A model generated the notes under the pieces. That model saw only the letters and a program-made list of their open reading frames with translations, had not been told where the DNA came from and did no database searches. A stretch of DNA of 64,000 bases, taken from contig NZ_CP133018.1 of NCBI RefSeq assembly GCF_030866785.1, positions 3,038,001 to 3,102,000 on the forward strand, written 5' to 3'. Source of the stretch: Agromyces protaetiae. GTDB taxonomy: Bacteria > Actinomycetota > Actinomycetes > Actinomycetales > Microbacteriaceae. The position numbers and the translations under genes were made by a program. How positions within the stretch are numbered: position 1 is the first letter of the stretch; each line of letters starts with the position of its first letter. This document shows positions 18,696 to 29,372 of the stretch, one piece after another.

Positions 18696-18846
18696 GGCGC
18701 GCCCCTTTCGCCGGGCTTCCCTGCGACGACCATAGCGCTGCGCCGACCCCGCCGTCAGGTACCGTCGGCGCCTTTCTCGGCCCGCGTGGCCCCGATCGCC
18801 GCCGAGTAGGGCCGGAGCCCGGCCACGACGGGCACGACCGGCAGCA

Positions 18847-18887
18847 CTCGCCGGGCAGGGCTCGCCGGGCAGGGCTCGCCGGGCAGG
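18847..18887. repeat. Three tandem CTCGCCGGGCAGGG units
   Basis: Two exact and one 13-base copy of a 14-base unit stand just after the stop codon of the small membrane protein gene. It might contribute to 3' end structure. Confidence 0.75.
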
Positions 18888-18891
18888 CTCG

Positions 18892-19416
18892 TCAGTGCAC
18901 GATCGCCTTGAGCGCGATCATCGCGAACCCGAAGGCCGCGGTGCCGAGCGCGCCCAGGATGCGCCACGGCCAGGACGCGCCACGGCGCGTGAACCCGATG
19001 AACCCGAGAACGAAGAGCACGGCCACGCTGACCCACAACGCCGCCCAGATGGCGTTCGAGTCGTCGACGACCCGAGTCGCCCCGAACAGCAGGATCAGCG
19101 ACGGGATGAGCGCAGAGGTCAACAGTCCGAGCGATCGCCGCAGCGACATCTGGAACGCCTCACGCAGCCCCGTGACGCGGTCCTCCTCGAGGCCGTGGTG
19201 CGCGACCGTGCCCGCGTACACGTGCGCGGCCCAGAACACGAAGACCGTGCCGACCACGGTCGTGAACACCCGCCACGAACTGTCGCTGTGGTACCCGCCC
19301 GCGACGATGATCATGCCCGCGACGAGCAGCACCCCGTAGACCGCCTCTTCGGTCGCGAAGCTCGCGTGCACGAGGTGCACGGCATTGCCCGGCTTACGCT
19401 TCGTCACAGTTCCCAC
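18892..19416 (-). CDS. Small multi-spanning membrane protein, unknown
   Basis: A 174-aa protein with a basic N-terminus (TVTKRKPGN) and four or five hydrophobic segments. Between segments two and three is a charged stretch (HHGLEEDRVTGLREAFQMSLRRS) with His and Arg. Start is GTG 19416. It lies between sucD's terminator and the coiled-coil membrane protein. No family was recognised. Confidence 0.75.
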   Translation of the reverse strand: MGTVTKRKPGNAVHLVHASFATEEAVYGVLLVAGMIIVAGGYHSDSSWRVFTTVVGTVFVFWAAHVYAGTVAHHGLEEDRVTGLREAFQMSLRRSLGLLTSALIPSLILLFGATRVVDDSNAIWAALWVSVAVLFVLGFIGFTRRGASWPWRILGALGTAAFGFAMIALKAIVH

Positions 19417-19436
19417 GCGTTCAGGCTAGAACGGAT

Positions 19437-19467
19437 CGAGCCCCGACGGCAGTGCCGTCGGGGCTCG
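19437..19467 (-). terminator. Terminator hairpin of sucCD
   Basis: CGAGCCCCGACGGC and GCCGTCGGGGCTCG form a perfect 14-bp stem with a 3-base loop, about 35 bases after the sucD stop. There is no long U tract, as is common in high-GC actinobacteria. Confidence 0.75.
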
Positions 19468-19500
19468 CGCCGGGCTCACGCAGCGGCGAGCGGATACCGC

Positions 19501-21581
<2,081 letters not shown>

Positions 21582-21740
21582 GCTTACGTCGCTTCCAATC
21601 GTTCCGCGCGGGTCTCGCGCAGGGATGGTGGGTGATGGCCCGGCCTGGATCTCCCGCTCGGTCGATCTCTCGACGTCAAGATATCCGCGCGGGCCGTCTG
21701 CCATGGTACTCCCCTCGCGAGGCGCCTCAGAACGCGGGCG

Positions 21741-21780
21741 ACGGATGCCTCGCGGCCGGCGCCGGCCGCGAGGCATCCGT
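21741..21780. repeat. 40-bp perfect palindrome built from two inverted GGATGCCTCG motifs
   Basis: ACGGATGCCTCGCGGCCGGC is followed directly by its exact reverse complement, giving a 20-bp arm with no spacer. It lies 20 bases after the stop of the XRE regulator gene and upstream of sucC. It may end transcription of the ABC/XRE operon. Confidence 0.9.
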
Positions 21781-21799
21781 GCATCGTTTCAGGCGTGGA

Positions 21800-22039
21800 T
21801 CAGTCGACGCCCGGGCCGATCCGCGGAAACGCGTCGAGCGAGAAGACGAACTCGACCGGCACCTCGAAGAACCGCGCGATGCGCAGGGCGAGCTGCAGGC
21901 TCGGGTTGAACTCGCCCCGCTCGAGATAGCCGACCGTCTGATAGTGCACGCCGAGCGCGTCGGCGAGCTCACGACGCGAGACGCGACGCTCCGCGCGGAG
22001 CATCGCGACCCGGTTGTGCACCTGCTCGTGATCGCTCAT
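21800..22039 (-). CDS. Small XRE-family transcriptional regulator
   Basis: A 79-aa protein that is nearly all helix-turn-helix: RVAMLRAERRVSRRELADALGVHYQTVGYLERGEFNPSLQLALRIARFF, followed by a short tail (EFVFSLDAF). This compact type often sits with ABC transporters of two-gene type. ATG 22039 overlaps the stop of the permease gene by four bases. It probably represses its own operon, whose promoter holds an inverted repeat at 23843-23862. Confidence 0.93.
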   Translation of the reverse strand: MSDHEQVHNRVAMLRAERRVSRRELADALGVHYQTVGYLERGEFNPSLQLALRIARFFEVPVEFVFSLDAFPRIGPGVD

Positions 22040-22884
22040 GCGCGTTGCATCGCCGCTTCGCGTCGCGCGCCGAGCGCCGAGGCGGTCTCGCGTCGTGCGA
22101 CCCGGCGCAACAGCATCGGCGCGAGGATCGCGCCGACGACCGCCCACGCCCCGACGACCGCGAACGCGAGCCAGAGCTGCCACTCGCCGCCGATCTCGAG
22201 CATCGCGAGCTCGGGCGGGAGGAACGCCTCGCGCATGCCGTGCCCGATCCAGTAGATGGGCGTGATCACGCCGATCACCTGCACCCACACGGGCAGCGAC
22301 GCGAGGGGCTGGATGAGCCCGGAGACGAAGACGAACGCGGCGAGGACGAAGAACCCCCACCCGCCCACGGATCGGGGGTTGCGGAACATGGTGCCGATCA
22401 CCATACCGAAGGTCGTGAGCGCGATCGTACCGAGCACGAACATGCCCGCGATCACCACGATGCCGGCGGCATCGAGGCCGAGCTCGGGCCCCACGAGCGC
22501 CGCCACGATCACGAGCGTGAGACCGACGGTCACCACCAGCTCGGCCATCGTGCGCGTCGTGAGGCCGGTCGTGTAGGCGCGCAGACCGGTGGGCAGTGTG
22601 CGGGCGCGGATGAGCGTGCCGTCTTCTCGTTCGGTGACCACGACCGTGGCGAGCCCGTAGCAGGCGACGAACAGCAGCTGGATCGTGAGCACGCTCGGCA
22701 CGATGAACGCCGCGGTCGGCACGCCCGGCATCAGCTCGACGCCTCGCTGCAGCCAGAACACGACCGCGACGGCGACGATGCCGATGAGCATGAACGAGCT
22801 CTCGCTCGGTGTGCGCATCGAGATCCAGAACTCGGTGAGTCCACGTCGGAGGCCGGCGCGGACCGCATTCAGGTTGGGGTTCAT
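22036..22884 (-). CDS. ABC transporter permease (ABC-2 type)
   Basis: A 282-aa protein with six hydrophobic segments and the ABC-2 layout: a cytoplasmic N-terminal stretch (NAVRAGLRRGLTEFWISMRTPSE), first helix, and a conserved VVTEREDGTLIRARTLP loop. It overlaps both neighbours by four bases (ATGA each side), so ATPase, permease and regulator are a coupled operon. Probably an exporter of drugs or lipids; substrate unknown. Confidence 0.92.
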   Translation of the reverse strand: MNPNLNAVRAGLRRGLTEFWISMRTPSESSFMLIGIVAVAVVFWLQRGVELMPGVPTAAFIVPSVLTIQLLFVACYGLATVVVTEREDGTLIRARTLPTGLRAYTTGLTTRTMAELVVTVGLTLVIVAALVGPELGLDAAGIVVIAGMFVLGTIALTTFGMVIGTMFRNPRSVGGWGFFVLAAFVFVSGLIQPLASLPVWVQVIGVITPIYWIGHGMREAFLPPELAMLEIGGEWQLWLAFAVVGAWAVVGAILAPMLLRRVARRETASALGARREAAMQRA

Positions 22885-23804
22885 CGTGCCTCCTCGTCGG
22901 CGGCGACCGCGGGTTCGCCGGCGGCGCCCGCCTCTCGGTGGGCGACCATCGCCAGGTAGGTCTCCTCGAGCGTCTGGCCGGTGATCTGCAGTTCGGCGAC
23001 CTCGACGCCCGGGCGGGCCAGCAGGTCGCGTACGAACGCCTCCGGCTCGTTCGTGCTGTGCACCTGTCGCACGCCGCCTTCGCGCCAGCTCACCTCGGTC
23101 GCGCCCGCGATCTCACGTGCGAGCGCGGCGGGACTGCCGTCGGCCACGATGTGGCCGCCATCGAGGATGAGGATGCGCCCCGCGACCTTCTCGGCCTCGG
23201 CGAGGTCGTGCGTGGTGAGCAGCACGGTCGTGTCGTCGAAGTCGCTCAGCGCGTGGATGAGCTCGTGGAACCCGTGTCGGGCGACGGGGTCGAACCCGGT
23301 CGTCGGCTCGTCGAGGAACAGCAGCTCGGGTCGACCGATGAGCCCGATCGCGACGTCGAGCCGCCGCCGCTGCCCGCCCGAGAGCGACCGGACCGGCGCG
23401 GTGCGGCGATCAGCCAGGCCGACGAGTTCGAGCACCTCGGCGGAGTCGTAGGGGCCTGGCCGGCCGGCTTCGGTGAACGGCCGGTAGAGCGTGGCGAACT
23501 CGTCGAGCAGTCGCCCGACGCGCCAGCGGCCGTGGTCGCGCCACGACTGCATGACGACGCCGACGCGCGCCCGCCAGCGGTCCCCGGCGTGCGCCGGGTC
23601 TTCGCCGAGCACCCGGACGTCGCCGCCGGTGCGGCTGCGGAAGCCCTCGAGGATCTCGATGGTGGTCGTCTTCCCCGCACCGTTCGGGCCGAGCAGCGCG
23701 ACGACCTCGCCACGGTCGATGCGCAGGTCGATGCCGTCGAGCACCTCGCGCGGCCCGTATCGCATGCGCAGTCCTCGCACCTCGATCGCCGGGTCGGACG
23801 TCAT
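22881..23804 (-). CDS. ABC transporter ATP-binding protein
   Basis: A 307-aa ATPase. Motifs are Walker A GPNGAGKTT, signature LSGGQRRRLD, Walker B LLFLDEPTTGFD and the switch His in LLTTHDLAEAE. The C-terminal 80 residues form the extra domain seen in DrrA/CcmA-type exporters. ATG 23804 directly follows the promoter region. Longer upstream readings cross the promoter and are rejected. It is the first gene of the ATPase-permease-XRE operon. Confidence 0.95.
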   Translation of the reverse strand: MTSDPAIEVRGLRMRYGPREVLDGIDLRIDRGEVVALLGPNGAGKTTTIEILEGFRSRTGGDVRVLGEDPAHAGDRWRARVGVVMQSWRDHGRWRVGRLLDEFATLYRPFTEAGRPGPYDSAEVLELVGLADRRTAPVRSLSGGQRRRLDVAIGLIGRPELLFLDEPTTGFDPVARHGFHELIHALSDFDDTTVLLTTHDLAEAEKVAGRILILDGGHIVADGSPAALAREIAGATEVSWREGGVRQVHSTNEPEAFVRDLLARPGVEVAELQITGQTLEETYLAMVAHREAGAAGEPAVAADEEAR

Positions 23805-23823
23805 GGCTTCACCTCGCCTGTTC

Positions 23824-23862
23824 AGAGTAGGAACACATCGGAATGTAGTACATATGCTACAT
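23824..23862 (-). promoter_or_regulatory. Promoter and inverted-repeat operator of the ABC/XRE operon
   Basis: Minus-strand TGTACT (23852-23847) and TACTCT (23829-23824) are 17 bases apart. ATGTAG (23843-23848) and CTACAT (23857-23862) form an inverted repeat with an 8-base spacer overlapping the -35 box. This is a rare AT-rich patch. The XRE protein of the operon is the natural candidate binder. Confidence 0.55.
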
Positions 23863-23916
23863 CCAGTTGCCGAGCGTGCAACCCCTGGTCCGCCGGTCCA
23901 CGGCGCTGCGAGACTG

Positions 23917-24783
23917 ATGGGCATGTCGGATGCCTCGGCTGACGCGCCACTCGGCACCCCGCAGGCGCGCGCATTCGTGGGCATCTCGGGCTGGGTCTAC
24001 CCGCGATGGCGCCGCGAGTTCTACCCGAAAGGCCTTCGGCAGGCAGACGAGCTGGCGTACGCCTCGGAGCGACTGTCGTCGATCGAGGTGAACGGCTCGT
24101 TCTACGCGCTGCAGAAGCCCGCGAGCTGGGAGCGATGGCGGGATGCCGTGCCGGACGCCTTCGTGTTCGCCGTGAAGGGCCCCCGGTTCGTCACGCACAT
24201 CAAACGGCTTCGCGGAATCGAGGCACCGCTGGCCAACTTCTTCGCGAGCGGGGTGCTCGCGCTCGGCGGCAAGCTCGGCCCGGTGCTCTGGCAGCTGCCG
24301 CCGACGCTCGCGTTCGACGAGGGGCTGCTCGACGACTTCCTGGCACAGCTCCCCCGAACGCGAGCCGATGCGGCTGCGCTCGCGGCGGGCCACGACGAGC
24401 GCATGGAGGGACGGTCGTGGTTCGCCGTGGATCCCCACGACACGAGCCCGCAGCGGCACGCGGTCGAGGTGCGGCATCCGAGCTTCGAGACGGCGGCCTG
24501 GACCGACCTGCTCGCGCGGCACCGCGTCGCATCGGTCGTCGCCGACACCGCGGGCCGCTACCCCCGTCTGACCGCGACGACCGCCGACTTCGCGTATGCC
24601 CGCCTGCACGGCGAGGAGGAGCTGTACGCGTCGGGCTACGACGACGCCTCGCTCGACCGCTGGGCCGAGTGGGCGCACACGCACCGTGCGGCGGGCCGCG
24701 ACGTCTACATCTACTTCGACAATGACGCCAAGGTGCGCGCCCCGTTCGACGCCATGGCCCTCATCGCCCGCCTCGCCGCATGA
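23917..24783 (+). CDS. DUF72 (YecE-like) family protein
   Basis: A 288-aa TIM-barrel-like protein of the DUF72 family. Typical segments are FVGISGWVYPRWR, SIEVNGSFYALQKPASWERW, FVFAVKGPRFVTHIKRL, VEVRHPSF, and FAYARLHGEEELYASGYD near the end. Start could be ATG 23917 or ATG 23923; neither has a strong ribosome site. Molecular function is unknown. It is divergent from the ABC/XRE operon, and its start region contains one GGATGCCTCG motif. Confidence 0.9.
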   Translation: MGMSDASADAPLGTPQARAFVGISGWVYPRWRREFYPKGLRQADELAYASERLSSIEVNGSFYALQKPASWERWRDAVPDAFVFAVKGPRFVTHIKRLRGIEAPLANFFASGVLALGGKLGPVLWQLPPTLAFDEGLLDDFLAQLPRTRADAAALAAGHDERMEGRSWFAVDPHDTSPQRHAVEVRHPSFETAAWTDLLARHRVASVVADTAGRYPRLTATTADFAYARLHGEEELYASGYDDASLDRWAEWAHTHRAAGRDVYIYFDNDAKVRAPFDAMALIARLAA

Positions 24784-24821
24784 CCCCGCCGCGATCGGCG
24801 GCATCCCGTGACGTGTGGGTG

Positions 24822-24893
24822 GCCACCGAACGTGGGTCCGCCACCGAACGTGGGCCCGCCACCGAACGTGGGTCCGCCACCGAACGTGGGTCC
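24822..24893. repeat. Four tandem 18-bp units with internal CCAC/GTGG symmetry
   Basis: GCCACCGAACGTGGGTCC is repeated four times without gaps; the second copy has one change (CCC for TCC). Each unit contains CCAC-CGAAC-GTGG, a small inverted repeat, giving four evenly spaced symmetric sites. It lies between two convergent gene ends. Confidence 0.9.
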
Positions 24894-24921
24894 GCGGTGA
24901 ATCGAGTGTCCGCCGGCGCCG

Positions 24922-24965
24922 AGTGGGTTGGAAGTCACCTTTTCCTGCGCGCCAACCCACTTTTC
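24922..24965 (+). terminator. Probable terminator after DUF72 gene
   Basis: AGTGGGTTGG (24922-24931) and CCAACCCACT (24952-24961) form a 10-bp stem followed by TTTT. It may also serve the convergent Nudix gene. Confidence 0.55.
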
Positions 24966-25023
24966 GACTTCCGACGCGATGGCAATCGGGCGCGCGGCGC
25001 GCGGCGAGGTCGGCCGAGCGCGT

Positions 25024-25566
25024 TCAGCGAACGCGACCGAGCGCGACCGCGGCGTACATGAGCGCGGCGACGGTCTCGCCGTCGGTGATCGCACCCCCGG
25101 CGATCATGCGCATGACCTCGGGCCACGGCACCGCGCGGGTCTCGGTGATGCCCTCTTCGGCCTGGCTCTCGCCCGCGTGCGCCCCTCGGCGCAGCCCCGT
25201 CGCGAGGTAGACGAACTCGGGCGCGCGCGCGATGCCGTTGAGGGCGTTCATGCGACCGATCGCCCGCCACTCCGCGGCCTCGTACCCGGTCTCCTCGAGG
25301 AGCTCGCGGCGCGCCGCCACGAGCGGGTCCTCGCCGTCGGTGCCACCCGCCGGAACCTCGACGGACGGCCCGACGGTGTGCCGGTCGATGGTGACGAGCA
25401 GCACCTCGTCGGCGTCGGTCATGGCGACCACGAACACCGCGGTGTGCTGCATCTCGACGACGCCGTACAGGCCGGCGCCCCCGTCGGGCTTCACGACCTG
25501 GTCCTCGACGACCCTGATCCAGCGGTTCTCGTAGGCCGTGCGCGTGGCGCGGATCGGCCAGGTCAC
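25024..25566 (-). CDS. Nudix hydrolase, ADP-ribose pyrophosphatase-like
   Basis: A 180-aa protein. The Nudix helix is visible as EDPLVAARRELLEETGY with the REL-EE-G metal-binding residues, preceded by EVPAGG as in ADP-ribose pyrophosphatases. The glycine-to-glutamate spacing looks one residue short of the standard box. It would hydrolyse a nucleoside diphosphate linked to another group. Start GTG 25566 overlaps the stop of the helicase gene by four bases (GTGA), so it is co-translated with pcrA; the functional link is unclear. Confidence 0.9.
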   Translation of the reverse strand: MTWPIRATRTAYENRWIRVVEDQVVKPDGGAGLYGVVEMQHTAVFVVAMTDADEVLLVTIDRHTVGPSVEVPAGGTDGEDPLVAARRELLEETGYEAAEWRAIGRMNALNGIARAPEFVYLATGLRRGAHAGESQAEEGITETRAVPWPEVMRMIAGGAITDGETVAALMYAAVALGRVR

Positions 25567-28067
25567 AGTTTCTCGATCGGGGCGATCTTGATGAGCAGCT
25601 TCTTCGGCCCGGCCTGCGCGAAGTTCACGTGCGCGATGCGTTTCGCGCCTTCGCCCGTCACCTGGTTGACCCGGCCCTCGCCGAAGTCGGTGTGCCGGAT
25701 CCGGTCGCCGGGCTCGAGGGTGAGGTCGCCGTTGTCGCGCACCTTGCCGGTGACCCGGTTGGGAGCGACCCGGTTCGCCCACTCGGTCTTGGCCCCCGCG
25801 TCCTTGGTCACGCTGAATCGCTCGAGATCGCGGCTGCGCGTGCCCCACGCGCCGCCCGAGCCGGACCCCGGTGCGCCGCCGCGCCTGGCGTTCAGGGCAC
25901 GAGGCTGCGTGCCACCGCGACTCGTCGCCATGCCCGGCGACTGCTTCCAGTCGACGAGGTCTTCGGGGATCTCCTGGAGGTAGCGGCTCGGCATCGCCAC
26001 CGCGACCTCACCGAACTGGGCGCGACTCATCGCGAGCGAGATGAACAGCCGCTGCCGGGCGCGGGTGATGCCGACATAGAACAACCGTCGCTCCTCTGCC
26101 GGGCCACCCGGCTCGGACGCCGACATCTGATGGGGCAGCAGTCCCTCTTCGAGGCCGGTGAGGAACACCGCGTGGTACTCGAGGCCCTTCGCCGTGTGCA
26201 GCGTCATGAGCGAGACGGTGCCGGATGCATCGTCGAGCTCGTCGGCCGCGGCGACCAGCGAGACCTGGGTGAGGAAGTCGACGAGCGTGGCCCCGGGATT
26301 CTCGCGATCGAAGTCGCGGGTCTGCCCGACGAGCTCTTCGACGTTCTCGGCGCGGGTCTCGTCTTGCGGGTCGCGGCTCCGGCGGAGCGTCTCGAGCAGC
26401 CCCGACTGCTCGACGAGGAAGACGAGGACGTCGGAGACCTTCGCGGCGCCCTCGTTCGTGCCGGCCTCGATCGCCGCCTGCGTCGGCACGAGCATGGCGG
26501 CCGCCTGGTCGAGCAGGTCGGCGAGCGCGGTGATCGCACCCGTCACCTTCGGCCCGAGCCCGAGCTCGCCGGCAGATCGCATCGCCTGCCGGAACGTCAG
26601 CTCGTTCTGCTCGGCGAACTGGGCGATCGCGGTCTCGGTCGCCGGCCCGATGCCGCGCTTCGGCGTGTTGAGGATGCGACGGAGCGCGAGCTCGTCGAGC
26701 GGGTTCGCGACCGCGATGAGGTACGCCATCGCGTCTTTGATCTCGGCACGCTCGTAGAACTTCGTGCCGCCGACCACGCGGTACGGCACGGCCGAGCGCA
26801 CGAAGATCTCTTCCAGTGCACGCGTCTGCGCGTTCGTGCGGTAGAACACGGCGATGTCGCGGTAGGCCACGCCGGCGCGGTGCAGCGCCTCGATCTCGTC
26901 GGTGACGAACTGCGCCTCGTCGTGCGCGGTGTACCCGGTGTAGCCGACGATCTTCTCGCCGTCGCCGTCGGCCGTCCAGAGCTTCTTGTCTTTACGGTCG
27001 AAGTTGTTCGAGATGACCGCGTTCGCGGCGGACAGGATGTTCTGCGTGGACCGGTAGTTCTGCTCGAGCAGGACGACCTTCGCGCCCGGGAAGTCGCGTT
27101 CGAACTCGGAGATGTTGCGGATGTCGGCGCCGCGGAACGCGTAGATCGACTGGTCGGAGTCGCCGACGACCGTGAGCGAGGCGCCCGGGATCTCGCCCGC
27201 CTGGTCGACGAGGCCGCGGACGAGCACCCCGTGCGCGTCGAGCTCGTCGACGAGTGCTTTCGCGACGGGCCGCGTGAGCTCGCGGATGAGCGAGTACTGC
27301 GCGTGGTTCGTGTCCTGGTACTCGTCGACGAGGATGTGCCGGAAGCGACGCTGATACAGCGCCGCCACCTTCGGAAACGCACGGAAGAGGTACACCGTCT
27401 CGGCGATCAGGTCGTCGAAGTCGAGCGCGCTCGCATCGCGCAGCCGACGCGAGTACTGCCGGAAGATCTCGAGGAACATGACCTCTTGCGGGTCGTTCAT
27501 GTTCGCGTTGCGCGCGTAGCTCTCGACGTCGGCGAGCTCGTTCTTGAGCTTGGAGATCTTCGCCTGCGCACTCGCGGGCGTGAAGCCCATGGTGTCGGCA
27601 TCGAGGTCTTTGATGATGCGCTTCAGCACGGTGCGGGTGTCGGCCGAGTCGTAGATCGTGAACGTCGACGACAGGCCGATGGCCTCGGCCTCGCGGCGGA
27701 GGATGCGCACGCACGCGGAGTGGAACGTCGAGATCCACATGCCGGAGGCGCCCTCGCCGAGCAGCGCCTCGACGCGCTCGCGCATCTCGGCCGCGGCCTT
27801 GTTCGTGAAGGTGATCGCGAGGATCTGGCTCGGCCATGCCTCGCGGCTCTGGATGAGGCCGGCGATGCGGTGCGTGAGCACGCGGGTCTTGCCTGAGCCG
27901 GCGCCCGCGACGATGAGCAACGCCGGGCCGCGGTACTCGACCGCCTCGCGCTGCTGGGGATTGAGGCCCGCCGTCAGCGGGTTCTCGGAACGGTCGGCGC
28001 CGGCGGACGCGAGGTCGGGCGCCTCGCGCCAGCCGGCCGGGTCGTCGGGGTCGAGGATCAGGGTCAT
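25563..28067 (-). CDS. pcrA: ATP-dependent DNA helicase of UvrD/PcrA type
   Basis: An 834-aa superfamily 1A helicase. Motif I is AGAGSGKT (residues 54-61); then TFTNKAA (Ia), VDEYQDTN (II), GDSDQSIYAFRGAD (III), LEQNYRS (IV), TLHTAKGLEY (V) and VGITRARQ (VI). The C-terminus (GDRIRHTDFGEGRVNQVTG...) is the Tudor-like region that in PcrA contacts RNA polymerase. It unwinds DNA in repair and replication-transcription conflicts. ATG 28067 gives a normal N-terminus. A GTGA overlap couples it to the Nudix gene. Confidence 0.97.
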   Translation of the reverse strand: MTLILDPDDPAGWREAPDLASAGADRSENPLTAGLNPQQREAVEYRGPALLIVAGAGSGKTRVLTHRIAGLIQSREAWPSQILAITFTNKAAAEMRERVEALLGEGASGMWISTFHSACVRILRREAEAIGLSSTFTIYDSADTRTVLKRIIKDLDADTMGFTPASAQAKISKLKNELADVESYARNANMNDPQEVMFLEIFRQYSRRLRDASALDFDDLIAETVYLFRAFPKVAALYQRRFRHILVDEYQDTNHAQYSLIRELTRPVAKALVDELDAHGVLVRGLVDQAGEIPGASLTVVGDSDQSIYAFRGADIRNISEFERDFPGAKVVLLEQNYRSTQNILSAANAVISNNFDRKDKKLWTADGDGEKIVGYTGYTAHDEAQFVTDEIEALHRAGVAYRDIAVFYRTNAQTRALEEIFVRSAVPYRVVGGTKFYERAEIKDAMAYLIAVANPLDELALRRILNTPKRGIGPATETAIAQFAEQNELTFRQAMRSAGELGLGPKVTGAITALADLLDQAAAMLVPTQAAIEAGTNEGAAKVSDVLVFLVEQSGLLETLRRSRDPQDETRAENVEELVGQTRDFDRENPGATLVDFLTQVSLVAAADELDDASGTVSLMTLHTAKGLEYHAVFLTGLEEGLLPHQMSASEPGGPAEERRLFYVGITRARQRLFISLAMSRAQFGEVAVAMPSRYLQEIPEDLVDWKQSPGMATSRGGTQPRALNARRGGAPGSGSGGAWGTRSRDLERFSVTKDAGAKTEWANRVAPNRVTGKVRDNGDLTLEPGDRIRHTDFGEGRVNQVTGEGAKRIAHVNFAQAGPKKLLIKIAPIEKL

Positions 28068-28105
28068 GTCGCCGTCAAGTGTAGGCGCGACCCCTGACAC
28101 CCCGC

Positions 28106-28133
28106 TGGTCGAGGAGCGCAAGATCTCGACACC
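28106..28133. repeat. Eroded GGTCGAG-type palindromic repeat
   Basis: CTGGTCGAGGAGCGCAAGA is followed by TCTCGACACC, a degenerate relative of the palindrome at 11690-11729. It lies between the pcrA start and the 3' end of the phosphodiesterase gene. Confidence 0.5.
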
Positions 28134-28173
28134 GACGCACGACGTCCCGATCCGCGTCCGTCCTCGTCGGTCG

Positions 28174-29211
28174 CTACTCGGCCAGCGACCGGGCGACGAC
28201 CCCGAGGTCGGGATGGTCGAGGAAGAGCCCGTCGACCCCGGTCTCGATGATCTGCCGGAACTCACCGGGCCAGTCGCCGATCCCCGCCCGGGACGCGCCC
28301 CGCCGCCGCTCTGCCGCGAGGAAGCGGTTCTCGGGCCGCAGCGTCCACGTGTAGACCTCGAGCCCGGCCGAGTGCGCGGCGTCGACGAGCTCGGCGCCGA
28401 CGAGCGGGCGATCAGCGTTCGGCTCGGTGCGTGGCGGCGCGAGGAGCCTCGCCTTTCCGACGCTCACGCCGTCGAACCGTCGGGCGAGGGAGAGCAACCC
28501 CGCCTCGGTGGCGAACCGGTCGAACCCCGGCGCTCCGCGCCCCTCGGCCGCGACGAGATCCCACGGCGCGCCGGCATCCTCGAGCAGGAACACGCGGCGC
28601 CCGCGCAGGCCGCGTTCGGCGAACCGGTCGAGCAGCGTCGGCTCGAACGACTCCATGATCAGACGGTCGTCGCCCGACCCCCACCCGGCCGCCTCGAGCT
28701 CGGCGGCGAAGAGGTCGTCGAGCGGCAGTCCGAGGCCCGCGAAGTGCGTGGCGTGCTTGAACTCGGCGACGAGCCGGAGCATCCGGCCCTGCTCGGCCGC
28801 GACGCGGTCGACGATCTCGAACAGGTCGCGCAACCGGATGACCGGATACCGGCCGTTGAAGCTCGCCGACAACGGACGCAACGCGCCCAGGCGCTCGGTT
28901 GCGCGCAGGGTCGCGAGCTCGGCCCAGGTGAAGTCCTCGGTGAACCAACCCGTCAGCGCGCGACCGTCGACCTCACGCGTGGTGCGGCGGCTCGCGAACT
29001 CGGGGCGGCCCGAGACATCCGTCGTGCCACTGATCTCGTTCTCGTGCCGCAGCACGAGCACGCCGTCGCGCGTCGCCACGAGGTCGGGCTCGACCGCGTC
29101 AGCGCCGAGCGCGAACGCGAGCTCGTAGGACGCCGTCGTGTGCTCGGGACGGTAGCCGGGCGCACCGCGGTGCCCGATGACGAGCGGATGCTCCGCGAAA
29201 TCGCCCAGCAT
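28174..29211 (-). CDS. Glycerophosphodiester phosphodiesterase family protein
   Basis: A 345-aa GDPD-type TIM-barrel enzyme. The N-terminus has GHRGAPGYRPEHT (His14, Glu23), then VEPDL (Glu41, Asp43) and LRHENEI (His56), the metal and catalytic residues. No signal peptide is seen, so it acts in the cytoplasm, probably cleaving glycerophosphodiesters to glycerol-3-phosphate and alcohol. ATG 29211 is placed just before the conserved core; a longer frame exists without conservation. GlpD, encoded 10 kb away, could use the product. Confidence 0.93.
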   Translation of the reverse strand: MLGDFAEHPLVIGHRGAPGYRPEHTTASYELAFALGADAVEPDLVATRDGVLVLRHENEISGTTDVSGRPEFASRRTTREVDGRALTGWFTEDFTWAELATLRATERLGALRPLSASFNGRYPVIRLRDLFEIVDRVAAEQGRMLRLVAEFKHATHFAGLGLPLDDLFAAELEAAGWGSGDDRLIMESFEPTLLDRFAERGLRGRRVFLLEDAGAPWDLVAAEGRGAPGFDRFATEAGLLSLARRFDGVSVGKARLLAPPRTEPNADRPLVGAELVDAAHSAGLEVYTWTLRPENRFLAAERRRGASRAGIGDWPGEFRQIIETGVDGLFLDHPDLGVVARSLAE

Positions 29212-29372
29212 GTGGCCAGCGTAGCGAGCGGGAAGGTGGACGGACGGCGGAACACCGCGCGAACTCACGGCGTTGTCACGGATAATCCCGATAGGTTGGA
29301 CGTAACGCGGACGCGATCGTCCGCTCGATTCCCCTCCACCCGACCAGTGCCGAAAGCAGAGGAACCACAGCA

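Noticed and set aside
24822..24893. Possible CRISPR array
   Set aside because: Units are contiguous without spacers and no cas genes are present.
25629..27896. 755-codon plus-strand frame opposite pcrA
   Set aside because: All helicase motifs are on the minus strand; this frame shows none.
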